A model generated the notes under the pieces. The model was not told the origin of the DNA. It was given only the letters and a program-made list of their open reading frames with translations, and ran no database searches. Both the position numbers and the translations under genes were made by a program. From Diphasiastrum complanatum (Eukaryota > Streptophyta > Lycopodiopsida > Lycopodiales > Lycopodiaceae), in assembly GCA_029204225.1 (NCBI GenBank), contig MU832051.1:1-64000 (forward strand): 64,000 nt of DNA, in the 5' to 3' direction. Positions 9,822 through 22,762 of the stretch are shown piece by piece (the first letter of the stretch is position 1; the number at the start of each line of letters is the position of its first letter).

Positions 9822-12211
9822 ATGGACCCAATTGATCAACTCGTACCTGTTGCACCCTTGCAAGTAGTACGGAGGGCACCTCATCTTGAAATGCCAAAAT
9901 ACGATGGATCAACAAATCCGATCAGGTTTCTCCAAATCTATGAACAAGCGTGCAATATCTATAACGAACAAACTCCATAAAAAAAGTTGAAACTGTTCCC
10001 TATGCAACTAGTAGCTACAACCCAAGACCGGTTCTTCAACCAATCAACCGAAGAAAATTCTATTTGGGAAGGGGTTAAAGAGGCTCTCATCACCCGCTTT
10101 AAACCAAGAAAGTTCTTGAAAGATCCATTTCTCCTGTTAAGCAAAGTCAAGATGGGTTTGCGAGAAAGGGTTCGAGACTATATTGAACGGGTCAAGCATC
10201 TACAATCCGAACGCAACATAGTCCTGACTCACGATTATGTGGTTCCTCGTGAAGTTACCACGAAGCATCCAAAGAGAATTCAGACATCGAGAGCAATATG
10301 CCTCATTGTAGGAAGCCATGGAAGATGCTATCAGATAAGAGGATGAAGGCTCAGATGATGATTCCTATCCAAAAATCTATCATCCGACTCTCTTAGCAAC
10401 ATCAACCTCCAATGTTTCAAGAATATTAACAGATTTGTTGATGGAACAAATGACAAAACTACACAAACAATAGATGAAAGAATTGACGACCTAGTTTGAT
10501 AAAAAATTGAAGGCTTTACAAGGTGCTATAGCATCATCTTCTAATGCACCAGATCAAAACCAACTACAGTACCCTCAAAGAGAGAATGTATGGTGTTCAG
10601 TCTGTACCCAAAACCATATGGCCAATGAGTGTCCAGTTTTGAAACATAATCTCAAACTGACATACGGTATTACCACCTGTGCAACGTGTCATCACACAAA
10701 CCATTGTTCTTCCCATTCAACCCTCGAATTATACAACAAAAGGAGAATAAATATTAGACCTCTTATCCATACCACCAAGGGGCACCGAATGCAGCACTGC
10801 AATTTGGAACGCCAATGGATCACTAGTGCATGGCTTTACCTACACCGGAGCCATCTAACAATCAAGTGGCCCATGTAAACTTGATAGCAGTAGAGCACGA
10901 GATACCACCCCAACTTGAGCAACAACAATGATATGGTCTGGACGAGCCATATGTCGATCCAACTATCAACAATATGTTGTGCCCTACGCTGCCCAACCTC
11001 AACGCCAGGGTGGAAGAATCTACGGCTGCTAGGGATGGAGAAGGACATCGAACTGAAAAATGTCCTCATAAGAGCATATTCACACTCTTTTGTTGAGAAT
11101 GCGGATACGGACACTATTACAAAAATTTCCCATTGAGACCTGGAGCAAGTGCACCCTTGACTCTAATCACAATGCAACCAACAATAGCTTCAGGAAGGAT
11201 GCCATAGAAAACTCCAATTTCTCATGTTCATGTGCTAGCAATCACATGAGCCCATAAACAGAAGGGAGTGACATCATCACCACTCTTCTCAGTGTCAATG
11301 GTAGATGATCAACCCTCAGCCACATGACCATATCCTAACACAAAGGAAGAAGGACATCAATATCAAAAGATATGCCATTGGATACAGGAGGCGCAGATAG
11401 AGGAAGTTGCACAAGCCAAGAAAAAACTTGCAAAACCTCTAGACCCGGAAGTTCCAACACCACCAATAGGGCATTCTGGAAGATTGGATCAAATAAGAAT
11501 GTGAGCCAACCACAAAAGAGCCCTTGTATTGTGCAGACTATGAAGGGACCAACAATGTCCTCAACATTAGGGTAGCGTGGGAGAGTGAACAACACAACGT
11601 CACCCTGCCAATCAAGCACAAGAGATATAAGGATGAATCTACAATAGTAGATGGAAGAATCATGAGTCAACTTGATATCCACTACCTTATATCAAAAATG
11701 GGAGTTTCAAGGGCTAAAGCCAGCAATATTTGCCATCAAATTAGCAGATTAGTCTTATGTGAAACCTAAGGGTGTAGTTGAAGACATCCCAATAAAGATA
11801 GCAGGAGTGCAGTTTGTAATCACCTTAGTGGTGATAGAATATTTAGAGTCTCCTTCCACCTATTGAGTTTTACTAGAGAGGCCTTGGTTGAGGGTCGTGC
11901 AAGTGATTCACAACTGGAAAACAGGAAAATTCACCTTTGAGAGTAGAGAGCAGGTTGTAAAGGTAGATCCTACCACGTGGTCGGTGAAACCTATTACACC
12001 CAAGGCTGATGATGGATTCTCCACCAAAGATCACAATATTGATCACCCAAGGCAAGCCAAGAGAGGTCATTATGATTCTCAAATGAATATTGTGGATTGG
12101 ACAAACACCTTAGCAACATTTGACTATATGGTTGGGCATGCATGTCAACCAGATTTAGATATAGAACCTAGGACATCTTCCCCCAAGGGATACACCCTAG
12201 ACACGTTGTAG
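9822..12211 (+). pseudogene. Ty3/gypsy Gag-protease remnant
   Basis: The ATG at 9822 opens MDPIDQLVPV and HLEMPKYDGSTNPIRFL, the usual N-terminal lead into a gypsy Gag. A stop at about 9978 and later frame changes follow. Residues around 10,060-10,200 give the Gag core (WEGVKEALITRFKPRKF, RERVRDYIERVKHL). A cysteine pair WCSVCTQNHMANECPVL near 10,590 is a knuckle-like CCHC. At 11,760-12,210 comes an aspartic-protease tail with VLLERPWLRVVQVIHNWKTG, where most relatives have LGRPWL. The last frame runs through DYMVGHACQPDLDIEP to a stop at 12,209. No RT, RNase H or integrase follows. The protease active-site DTGA region is not readable, so it is decayed. Confidence 0.75.
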
Positions 12212-12402
12212 GGTGTAGCAAGTAGGATGGTGACCAGCCCTCCACCTGTCAAGAAGGGTTAGAACACAAAGATAGTAATCTAACTATGCTTAGTTGCTAA
12301 AAACTTTAGTTGCTTTTCTACACAAAACTAACTCTACCCCATCTTAACTCTAACTCAACTAACGCTAACCACACACATTCATCTCTGGAATAGGTGAAAG
12401 GG

Positions 12403-12404
<2 letters not shown>

Positions 12405-12471
<67 letters not shown>
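12405..12471. repeat. (GA)n microsatellite
   Basis: An almost perfect run of about 33 GA dinucleotides, lying between the gypsy remnant and the dispersed repeat at 12.6 kb. Confidence 0.97.
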
Positions 12472-12596
12472 CACTCATTAGCTATTGCATGAATCCATAG
12501 AAGAAGCTTTAACTATCAAAACAATGAATAAAAAAATGAAAGGGAAATAACAAATACAAACAAGAGCACAAGACACAAGGCAATGGCATGTCAAAT

Positions 12597-13082
12597 GGTT
12601 ACAAGAGGTGCCTTTCTATCTTTTGGGAGGCCCTTGCCCCTAGGTTTCTGTTGGCTACTTCAAGAAGGTAGGATTGAAATCCTAACCCTTCAAAAGAAAC
12701 ACATTCTAATCTATGATGCACAAAGAAGCACACCCCACCCACCACCATTTGACTTTTGACCACTAAACAAAACTTATGAAACTTAGTTAACTCAAACTTT
12801 GGCCTTTTTAACATTATTTTAATTACATGGCCCAAAGTCTAGTTTATTTAAAATACATTATTTAAAAGTGCTCATTGGGCTATGGGCTTATGCACGTAGG
12901 ATGCCATGGCCTTTGCAGCTTATTTCTACTTCGAGTCATTCTTATTTATGTGCAGAGAATACCCACATTAATTACAGGTGCTCATTGGGCTATGGGCTTA
13001 CGCACGCAAGATGCCACGGCCCTCGCAACTTTTTTCTACTTCCGGCCCTATTTATCTATGTGCAAGAAATCCCCACAACAGG
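12597..13082 (-). repeat. Dispersed repeat, copy 1, with an internal 110-bp duplication
   Basis: The segment matches the reverse complement of about 59,470-59,860. Shared phrases include ACAAGAGGTG, GGCAAGGGCCTCCC (as its complement), GTGCTTCTTTGTGCA, TTGGGCCATGTAA and GCTCATTGGG with TGCCACGGCC/TGCCACGACC. On the minus strand it begins TGTTGTGGGG at 13,082, which would suit an LTR start. Inside it, a unit of 110 bp starting GTGCTCATTGGGCTATGGGC occurs twice in tandem (12,868 and 12,978); the 59.5 kb copy has only one. No protein is supported. Confidence 0.75.
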
Positions 13083-13159
13083 GCCTCCGACCTGAAGTAG
13101 TGTTGGTCCCTTGGCACTATGAAGCTAGTAGGGACCCCGTGTTGCTTGTTGTCATCGGA

Positions 13160-15006
13160 TGAGGTAGCTCATGACTTCTTCCATAAACTCTAGTATTTTT
13201 TGGATTTTCGCATCTTTGGAGGGGAAGAAGAACTTCTAGATGCCTGTGAGAAATTGCCTAAGAACATTGCTCGATAGTACACTCAAGCCACTGGAAGTTG
13301 GTCTTCAACTTTTTCAAATGCTAGGGATGTGTTCAGATCAAAGAATATGGGTGGCAAGTGGTTGTCCCATCTAGTGGAGATGCATCAAAAACTCTAGGTC
13401 CCGGGCGAATTCAACTGTTGCGCGGACTGTGGGATCAAGGCACTTGATATAGTACTTAGAAAACTGGATGAGAGCCCTTTTGGCATGTACGTTCATGCCC
13501 CATCCATGCTTCGAGTAATTATTGGCCAGTTGAGTGTCTGGATGGTAATCTGGTCCAAGGGAATGCCACATTCTGCCCATTTTGGTCATCGTGAAATGGG
13601 GACAAAATGTGAGTTGATGCACAACTGGGCTAGTCACCTGATGGCCATCGGATCTTTCTCGAACGTGCGCTGCCACCAGTCAGGTTGTGGCCCCAATGCC
13701 AACAGGCATGCCAGCTCATTGCCTTTGATGTCTTTTGCTGAGAATGATATCTGTCAACCGTCGCATGAGTACTCATGTGGATACTGAACAAGATACTCAT
13801 TGATTTCGTCCTCCACGGTCTTTGGTTTACAGAATGTGCGGCTAGCTGATATGGTGCAAGAGCCTTGGGAGGTGGAAGCTTGTTGTTCCTTTGCAGTTTG
13901 TTCTTGGCTCTAGTCTGCGCCTTGGCTGGTGTCTAGGCCTTGGTCCTAAATACCAGGCCCCGCTGCATATATATCCTGGTCTTGGCTCAAACTAGCCTAT
14001 GCAGCTTCTAACGTGGATGGCGTTGGAATTACCATGAGGACTGGTTGCAGTTGTTGTGCTATGTGCCATTGTCAAGCCTTGAGAGTGGCCTTTGCTTGTG
14101 TGAGCTCTCTAAGGACACTTTGGTGGTAGTTGTTGAACTTTGTTTGATAGTCATCCAATGTTTGTATGTACAATTCCAACTGCTTCATGAGAAAATCCAT
14201 CTCATGTTGAATGAGAGGACGGTTGGTGGGGATTGGCTGGGCTAACCAAAGAGTCTTCTCTTGTTGCAGAGTCTGCACCTCCACTCCCCAGTGTTGATTC
14301 TCTATTTTCATTAATAGTAGTTGGACCTAGAGCGGGAGCGAGAGAGCTGCTATTGCGCATGTTGCTTAACTTCCTGGACCTTTTTTGAGGCATCAATTGC
14401 TGATTTGAAGAGGTCTTTGATGTATTTTTGAAGACCATCCTCATTTTATTTCAGCTTCAAGACCTGGTCCTTTTCTGCCTACTCATGCTGAATGGCCACC
14501 TGCAGGTCTTGTTGGAGGTATGTGAGTTCTGCTCATTGTATGGTGTTGTTGGTGGCCAATTCCACTATGCGGCCGTCCAGTGAGTTTTGGCTATTACCAT
14601 ATCTTGGATGAAAGTATCCAAGGTCAGGTACGCCATCATGACGTTGGTTGGCCCGGCCGGTGCGGTTTGGCTTGTTGGGCCTTATTGAGGTGTCGCCTCG
14701 GGTAGTGCACTATCTTTGTCATCATCTTCGATGAGACTTTTTGGAGCCATCACGTCGTTAGGTGTGGTGGGATTAGCACACTCTGGTGAAGCAATGTACT
14801 TTGTTTGCATGAACGCGTTATCGTCCAACGGTTTGTCAGACTCGGCAATCGGATTAGATGAAGCAGATGTTGGAATGACGGGTGTGGCAATGAGTGGAAG
14901 AGTGGGGAATTGGAGGGTGGTATCAAGGATGAAAGGAGATGAAGGAGGTGAGAGGTGGAGGAAATTCATCAAAGAGAGGATGTCAGGCAATTTTTGGGAA
15001 TCTTGA
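13160..15006 (-). pseudogene. Decayed minus-strand coding region, unrecognised
   Basis: Minus-strand reading from 15,006 to 13,371 gives consecutive protein-like pieces: a Pro/Ser/Thr-rich N-terminal part (15,000-14,690), a Gln-rich helical part with HEMDFLMKQLELYIQTLDDY (14,250-14,070), and a better preserved block KRALIQFSKYYIKCLDPTV followed by RATVEFARDLEFLMHL (13,480-13,380). Stops and frame changes separate them. I do not recognise the family. The size and low-complexity start would suit a Gag-like or plant mobile-domain protein of a retroelement, but this is a guess. Plus-strand frames in the same region look like shadows. Confidence 0.35.
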
Positions 15007-15059
15007 GAGTTGATGATGAGGGGTGGAGTGGAAACGAAAGAATCAAGATGTTAAAATTG

Positions 15060-16140
15060 GCAAAAGCTAACTTGATCAAATCTTATAAATACCATAATGA
15101 CTAGTACCTATCATCATTATACATGTGTGGAGCCTGTTCCCACATGTGAAATAGATGCACTTGTCATTTAGAATAGTCATATAGGTTGTACATATCATTT
15201 TACTAGTGGCTAAAATGGCCAAAACCTAGTTTTCTAGCTATATGCCACTTGGCATCATTTTATTGGTAGGAGAAGCTATTTTACATGGATAGGAGTGATC
15301 TCACACATGTGTAGGACTTCTCACACATGTGAAAATATTAATAGTAGGTGAGATCTCACTTGTAGCAGATATTTTTGCAAGTCCCTATAAATTATGAAAA
15401 TTGCCTCGAATCAAGGGAGGTGGCTATAAGTTAGGAATCCTGGACCATGTGCCATATTGATGATACTTGGGTGGATCCTATGATGACTAGGCACTCTCAC
15501 ATGTGTCAAATCAGCTACGTCAGCAACAACTCTTGTGTATATATAGAGCCTCATTTGGCCATAATTAACAAGCAAGTGAAATATTGGTTTCGGGGCATTT
15601 CTTGAGTATTTTCAGTATTTGTCTTGTGATTTTATGATTCTATTAGTTTCTAACAATAGTGTACTTCAATCTTTGCTGGTAGTCTGTATTCTAACAAGTT
15701 TTCACATGTTTGAAACCAACAAGGCAAAGTTTTGATCATATTTAATTGTACTTGTTAGATTTCTTGATGTGGTGCAGTTTTTGCAAAGTACTAAAATGAA
15801 CTATGACATAGTCTACGTTGAACGTAGAGGAAGAGCTCCATTTTGACTAGTGATAGTTGACGATCGTTGAAGACGTCGAGCAAGTTGAGTCGACTAGTTT
15901 TCCCTTGCAAAGATTTCGATGTAGTTGATGACAGGATGTCGACGAAGTCGAGTTGATGAAGTCGATGATGTAGACATCGACGAAGTTGATCATGTTTCTG
16001 CTTCAAGCTGTATTGCATAGACTGTTCGACTTGTGCAAGTAAGACTTCATGCTATTGTAGAGAGAGAATATTTACATAGTATGCTGGTGCTTAGAAATTG
16101 AATTCGGATGAGTCAGAGTGAAGATTTTAACTCCAACATC
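15060..16140 (+). other. LTR-like region with CACATGTG boxes and a TATA box
   Basis: No coding sequence is supported. Five ACATGTG motifs (15,121; 15,142; 15,305; 15,325; 15,499), four of them the full CACATGTG palindrome, precede a TATA-like GTATATATAG at 15,537-15,546. The order resembles the U3-R part of an LTR promoter. The segment at 15,800-16,000 is rich in GTCGA/TCGAC but has no clear period. Confidence 0.35.
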
Positions 16141-18400
16141 CCACGCATGTTTCCATTATGTCTCATGACACGTCTCCCAGTTAGGGATCTGGCCACAGTC
16201 ATGGGTTGTCCCATTTTTTCTCCATGAGTGACGATGAGGTCCTCAGTTACATGGATGAGATGTCTCCCTCACATGCAGGCAAAATCATGGAGAGACTACG
16301 AGCTCGTTGGGAGGCATGGAGTTCCAGTAGTTTGGCCGACTACCCATCAACATCCTCTCGTTCTGAGGAGATCCAGTCTCCAATCCCCTCCGACCAAGAT
16401 GTTTTCCCCTCCTAGGAGGGTCTTTTTGGCGGGAGTCCCTCCCCCGCACATGATAATGCTAGTGTCTCTTCTTGACATCCCGAGAGAAGAGAGATCGTAG
16501 AAGGAGTCATCTTCGCAGCAGCTCCTATTATGGAGGTGGCAACGATGATGTCGTGCCTCATGATGCGGTCTCAAGTCCAGCACATCCCTCTAGCAGGCCT
16601 TCTCCTAGGGATTCTTTACTTCGAAAAACACTAACTCAGGAAGTAGCATGCATGGCACATGATACTACAACTCCTACATCTATCACATGTGAGTATCCCG
16701 ACACCCCTTGTACTCACTCCTCACATTACCACTGCCTGCCCAAGGCCTCATTTCTCCTATGGGGACTCCATGGCACCGTGATCCCTCTTGCCAGGCCACT
16801 CCACCCATGTCAAGTGCTTCATCTTCCCAATGCTAGAAGGGACCGGGTGGAAAAGAAATACATAACCTGCTAGAAAGAATAGTTTAATTTGAGAAAGATA
16901 GATACAAGCAAAAGAGTGGGTATGTGATGCTAAGACAAAAAAGTTGCAGCTATTTTATTCATTGGTGAATTGAATTCAATTTGAAGTGGTAGACAACATT
17001 ATCGAATTGACTTTTATGCCATTTTATGTTTATATGTGTACATTGAAAAGCAACAACATGATTGAACAAAGTATACGACTATAGCTAAGTTGAATGAAGT
17101 TGCAAAGGCCAAGAACAAACAATATGTTAGAATTGGGTATGTTATTTCCAACATAATAATCCATAACTATTCCAAGATGAATGTAAACATGACAAGAAGG
17201 AAGAATAGCCCAAGGGAAGAGCCAATTGACAGGACAAAATTAGTTACAAGTGGACGAGATTAGTTTTGAAGAAAGAATGTTGAAGGATGGTAATGAAAAA
17301 CATGAAGACATTAGTGAGCACATTGAAATGTTAGTCTAGGCTTTAGAAATGGACACTAAGAGCAAGGAATAAGCTAGCAAACCACTTGCATTGACCTCCA
17401 TATTGGTGAATAGTTTTGAACTTATGCTTCTCACATGGTTGTAAAAGCTCATGGGGCTAGTGAGAACACGGCTGCAAATTGTAGACCTTGTGACGTGCAA
17501 CATTTTTGGTTTCTTGCTATGCATCCAAAATAATTTTCTTGCGGTGATGCATATCCCAACCGACGCCCTTCATGGAACATCCCCTCTTTCAAAACATCAT
17601 CTCATATCCTATTGGATAGAGTTATAGAATTGATGTTGATACACAAAAAACTTCTGTATGTGGATCAACCTAAATGGATGGAAACTATATAAAACCATGA
17701 TGAAAGCAAGGATGACTTAACATGATTATGCCATTGGTGCCCTATATGCACCCATACTCAACCACATAACTACCTATGTTGATTGTATGCCTATTTTTAG
17801 AATAAGCACTAGGCTCATTGATTGAAAAGCCTACCTCACCTTAAGTTGAAGTGTATTTTTGAAGAGAGATTTAATGGGCTAATGGTGAAATAGGTGAAGG
17901 GAAAGATGAGAAATGTAAAACCTCAATGAGTATAGGTCGCTAAGCATTGTTTTATACTTAAAGGGTGGTGTAGGCAATTAGATAACCAATAAATTGAATA
18001 GTATCTTTGACATCATGCATGCTTAATACTAATGACAAGTTGTTGGAGAGGAGATGTTAATTTTGTGGATCTTACCATGTTTTAAGCGTCTAGGTGAATC
18101 AGAAGTGAGGTGAATCTTGCAACAAAAGTTGCAGGATCCTAGCCTAGACGCCTAAGATATTTGTTTCCCTTATTCCCAAATCAAGCACAAGATTCAAGAA
18201 GCATTACTGGATGCACATGGTGATTGTTATTAGTTGAAGATAGGAATAGTGGTATAAGTAGGGTACGTATCGTTGTATACTTTGTGCGCCATCCAAGTCC
18301 AAATACTATTGCCTGCCCCTGACTGCTGCTCACACCACCTTCACCTTCGTTTTCCTTCGAGACCAACAAACCACGCAAGCAGCTGTCGAAACACCGCAAT
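16141..18400. other. No supportable gene
   Basis: Open frames exist (for example 16,472-16,873, plus strand, 133 codons, Ser/Pro/Arg-rich) but show no domain I recognise and no splice context. From 16.9 to 18.1 kb stops are dense in all frames. It is probably old retroelement debris. Confidence 0.4.
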
Positions 18401-18408
18401 AGGAGCAG

Positions 18409-18417
18409 CATATATAC
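18409..18417 (+). promoter_or_regulatory. Putative TATA box of the DUF1218 gene
   Basis: CATATATAC lies about 175 bp before the chosen ATG at 18,591, in a stretch without strong coding signal. The spacing fits a core promoter with a 5' leader of roughly 140 nt. No transcript evidence is available. Confidence 0.4.
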
Positions 18418-18590
18418 TGCATACACCTATACAGCGACGTGCACGCTGGTCTGTCCCTCTCTCTTTCAACCAAAAATCAAAACAGCCGCAGCATTGTACA
18501 TCAGTACGATTCACACAATACTAACATCCGTCAAGTTTTTTCTTTGACAAAACAGTTTGATCCTCGGTGCGGAAGGCTCGCTTGATCGAT

Positions 18591-19761
18591 ATGGCAGTCA
18601 GTAAGCTGGGATGGGCGACAATTGTATTTACCGTCCCCGGAATAATTGCTTTTGCGCTGGGAATTTTGGCAGAGAACAAAAAGGTCACATTTTTCACTGC
18701 TTGCCCTGTGTTGCATTCAAAATTCATGCGCTTCCAGAATCCACAAATAGACACGCATTTGCAATAATTATAAAGTAGAAGAAAAATTTCAAATGTGACT
18801 TTCCGAACTACTCAGGGTTTTGAAATTGTAATTGTGATGTGCTTCCGTTCCTGAGGTACGATCATAGATTTAAGGAAGTTGACGCTGTTTCTGATAACGT
18901 CCTAACAGCCCGGAGATGATGCGATCCAACTGGAGCAGTCTAATGGTATAACTATTTGCCACTATCCTCACGATTCTTCAATTGCTTTGGGCATCCTGTC
19001 CATTGTATTTTTGTTCATATCCACGACTCTGGCTCTCGTGGCCCTTTTCTTTCCCTACCATGGCAAACCAGCCCCGGTTGCACGGCTCTCACAAAGCATT
19101 TTGTTTGTCATCTTCTTCCTGATTACCTTGTAAGTGAGCTTGTCAGAGTTAAATTTACTACTTTCATTCGTTGCTGGTCTACTTACAGTGCAAAAAATCT
19201 CGGGTTTCTAAAGCGTGGATGCTTATTAGTTGGTGCTACATCAAGGCCCAAGGGCTTGTGTTATTAATAGCTAAAGAGTAGTGAATACAACTTTCGAGCA
19301 TTTCCCAACGTGAAATCATCAAATACCCAAGGCTTGAGCTCACATTGTGCAACTGCATTCTAGAAAATCCAGCTGGCTCTAGCATTAACTGGTTCTTTTA
19401 CACTCCTGCTTGTGACTGTGTGTTCTGCTGTAATCATGCACGGTGCAGGGCTCTTTACTTCACTGCTGAAGGACTTCTGATGTGGGCTACAATCACCGAA
19501 AGCAATCACCGCAAGCATAACACTCATTATCAAGCCTTAGACTCCTGCCCCACTTCAAAAACTGGGCTTCTTGGGGGTGCCGGATTCTTGGCTCTGGATA
19601 CCACTCTTTTCTGGTTGATCTGCATGATGCTGGTTGTGAACTCCAGATCGGAACATTACGCAGCAACTGAGCTAGCTCTTGAGAATGAAAACGGTTTGTA
19701 TGCACAGGTGAATACTGACTATGGACCATCTATGGCAGGTCATTTCGCTGCCAAAGTTTGA
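18591..19761 (+). CDS. DUF1218 family membrane protein, three exons, 208 aa
   Basis: The exons are 18,591-18,683, 18,909-19,129 and 19,449-19,761. The introns (225 and 319 bp) end in CAACAG and GGTGCAG; the donors are GTCACA (weak) and GTAAGT (strong). The joined frame is 627 nt, ends at TGA 19,759-19,761 and has no internal stop. The protein starts MAVSKLGWATIVFTVPGIIA. It has four hydrophobic spans near residues 7-26, 56-79, 94-119 and 144-168. Between spans 1 and 2 is AENKK, then ICHYPHDSS with Cys48, the place of the conserved C-YP-D motif of DUF1218. Cys138 precedes span 4 (DSCPTSKTGLLGGAGFLALD), also as in the family. Relatives in flowering plants (MWL, VCC) act in secondary wall lignification and vein patterning at membranes; a role here is not shown. 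The acidic C-terminal tail after residue 170 is not family-typical. An alternative acceptor at 19,390 would add 19 residues but disturb span 3. Confidence 0.82.
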
Positions 19762-21890
19762 ATGTGCCACGGCTTTCGTCAGTCGTAGCTTCCAAGTTCC
19801 GAGCTGACCCATTGTGACCCATTAATTTTTCAGTTAATCTTTTCTATTATTCTCCCTGAGCTGAAAAGTGGAACCCGCACAATCTTCACCAACTTTTAGT
19901 ATCATATTACTGTGAGCTAAGGACAAATTGTTGTCCAAACTGTATAGTATCGTCTCAGGATATGATGGAAGCCTACCACAGCTGCAGTCATCAATCTGCG
20001 AGTTTTTCCATGTCAAAGCTTGAGGTTAACGAGGAAAGAAGGCAGGATAACGTAAAACGATGGAAGATCTTGCTCCTGGAGGTAGACAAGGCCTTTTCAC
20101 CTTTGCAAGCAATTCCTTTCCTCCTTTTCTTTTTCCTCTTGTATGTATGCGCCGTTATTTTACATCACACACTTTGAGACTGTGATCCTTCCGGCCGTGA
20201 AAAGCCTTGAACTCCAACGAGACGATGACAATTTTGTTCTCGTTCTTCGATTTTGCATTGCTCTTAGCATAATTAATTACAGTCGCTCTATGGTGTATCC
20301 CGTGGATTGCTCACATGTATAGCCAGGAAGCAAGATCCACCGAAAAAGGCCTTGTCTTCTTGAGCATGTCGTTACAATGCCAGCACCTATGGTCTCTTGA
20401 TGCAAATTATTCATCTTGGTTTTGAATCGAATGTAGCACCTTATTTTCAGAAAATGCGCATTAACCAATGGTTGTGTGAATATCGTATCAAAAATCACAA
20501 TTATCAAAGTGGAATCTCAAGAGGTCTTCATGCGATCCTCCTCACACTTCAAATAAAAGGATAACAACTAGCCTAGCATTACAATATGATTCAGGGAATC
20601 CTCATAGCCCCCATTTCAAATTATTGTAACACATATCCCTAATTGCACAAACGGGTGTCATGTCCTTCTTCTAAGTAAAACCAAGTGTGCATTGGAAAAT
20701 CAACAGCATTCATATATTGTTGTGAGATTTGTATTCCCAGGCAGGCTCACAGTGCCAACTAAGTCTTTTTTTTACCCCCACTTTTACCTCGAAGAATAAT
20801 CATTAGACTAACAAAGCACAAGAACACATAGATATCATGAGAATGGCATCCATAAGGTGTTGGGCTAGATCACCTATATGATTAGAATTTATTTGAATCT
20901 ATGAGTTGCGAATATGGATGTAGTCACTGTAAGTCAAAATGTGATTTTAATCTCAAAAATGGATATGCTCATACATTTAGTTCAAGTCCCTAACCTCATA
21001 GTTATAGTAAAACCATAAAAAATATGCTACAAACAATTAAAAAACATAGCAAATTGATGATGATGATGCATAAGAGGCTATTGACATCACAATATCCATT
21101 TAAACTTATTATAAATCAATAAACCACGCAAATTTTTATTGAAAGTATTATTGTAACAATGGATTCGTGTATGTTGGGCATGTGAGACATATTTGAACAT
21201 TTTGAAGCTCACAAGGGCAAGAGCAAAATGAGAAGATTTAAGCATCTTGAATGAAATTGAGCCATAAGATTCCTTGAAAGCTTCATACACAAAGGAACAA
21301 ACCATGAAACACATTAGAGAAAATATGGGCCCAAAGAGGGCCCTATAAGAAATGCCATGTAGGAAAGAGAAAAATAACAATCAAGTTATTAAAATATCAT
21401 TTTCTAACTTCTTTACGCATCTACTCGCACTACTTTCCACGAAAATGAATGCACCTTAGTTTAGTCACATCAAACTTCACTGGTGCTTAACCATAGTTAA
21501 ACTATAATTTGTGTCGAAATATTCCCTCCCAATAGTTGGGAACACTCAAAAATTCGAATTAGGAGTGACATTTCATAAACAAAGCCTACGCCATCTCTAT
21601 CTCCAAGGTCGAGTGTTTAGCGCCATCTCCAGCTTTGTTATTGTCATTATGTTGTTTATTACTATACTACTGTACCAATGACAAAGCTTATCATCTTCTT
21701 GTGAATCTGTCACCAGAATATCCTCCACTCATGACAAGAAATTCAAAGCGACCCAAATTGTCAACTTCTGATATGATCTGATACAGGGAGGAAAAGCTAA
21801 AGCATGTAGATTTATGGTCATCAGGAACAATGTATCCCATTGATTCATATTGATTGCAACACCTGGATTTTCATTCGGTGAGTCAATTAG
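19762..21890. other. 3' flank of the DUF1218 gene and gene-poor DNA
   Basis: AT-rich sequence without a recognisable reading frame or repeat. Short frames (for example 19,962-20,177 and 21,087-21,380) lack family resemblance. Confidence 0.4.
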
Positions 21891-21896
21891 TAATCT

Positions 21897-22091
21897 ATGT
21901 GTCATGGCAAAAATGGCCTTTTAGGTTACTGTGAGAATTTGATGCTCTATGGGAATGCACATTCAGTGCAGAGAATACATTATTTGGAAGAGAAATTAAG
22001 AAAAATATCAAAGGAGTGCAAAGAAAAACGTACAAAGTTGAAAACTTGTTTGGAAGAAAATGAGATGTTCAAAAAGGATATCCAAAATTGA
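21897..22091 (+). other. Short coiled-coil-like frame, unrecognised
   Basis: A 64-codon frame has a charged helical stretch around residues 29-60 (EEKLRKISKECKEKRTKLK) that could form a coiled coil. It may be a remnant of a copia Gag N-terminus, but no diagnostic motif is present. Confidence 0.2.
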
Positions 22092-22248
22092 AATCTTCTG
22101 TCATTTTACAACTAGTAATGATGAGATAAAAACTGCATTTCAATCCATGCGTATCTCATATTTGTGTCTTGTTAAAGATATGGATGTGCTCAACAAAAAG
22201 GTCAGAAACAACAAGAAGAAAAGATTGTAACAAAGGATATATGTGATC

Positions 22249-22690
22249 TATCATCCAGAGGAGGTTATCGAAAAAGACGAAAGTCTAGAAACTTCTGAAG
22301 ATTGTTGAGCTTCTTGTACCAAGCTTGTGATGTCTACTTCAAACCATAAACACATCGTACATTTGCGTGTAGCCCTTTGCCACAAGTTTGACCTTGTAGT
22401 GTCTGACAGTGCCATCTGATTTGACTTTTCTTTTGTATACCCATTTGCAGTCGACGATCTTTTTGTCGTCGGAAAGTGGCTCGAGTGTCCACGCCTCATT
22501 GAACCTCATTGAGTTGATCTCTTCTGACATTGCTTGCTTCAAGAATTCTCCTTCTGGACTTTGGATAGCTTCTTGATATGTATTCAGTTCTTTAGTGAAG
22601 TTGAAAAATTCAAACTCTGTATCTTCACTCCATTGAAGATTGTTGGCGAATCATTTTGGAGATCTTCTTTGACTTGTTGACTGTTCGTCG
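22249..22690 (-). pseudogene. Ty1/copia RT N-terminal fragment
   Basis: The minus strand gives EEINSMRFNEAWTLEPL, then CKWVYKRKVKSDGTV and KVKLVAKGYTQ. This is the invariant start of copia reverse transcriptase (W-E-L, CKWVfkiK-DG, KARLVAKGy-Q). It breaks off right after the GYTQ motif, so the catalytic YVDD part is missing. Upstream (22,620-22,690) the acidic linker of a copia polyprotein can still be seen. Confidence 0.85.
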
Positions 22691-22762
22691 TTGTTCGATT
22701 GTTTCATCTTCCTCATGTTGATCTTCAGCTTCCTGTTGCTCAGGAGTCACAACTAGAAAACT

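Noticed and set aside
11335..11682. 115-codon minus-strand frame
   Set aside because: It is antisense to the gypsy Gag-protease remnant and has no motif.
15791..16018. GTCGA-rich stretch as a tandem repeat
   Set aside because: GTCGA/TCGAC pentamers are frequent but without constant spacing or a repeat unit.
19345..19448. Extension of the DUF1218 exon 3 upstream to the frame's ATG at 19,345
   Set aside because: It would put many cysteines into a place where the family has a hydrophobic span; the acceptor at 19,448 gives a continuous span in phase.
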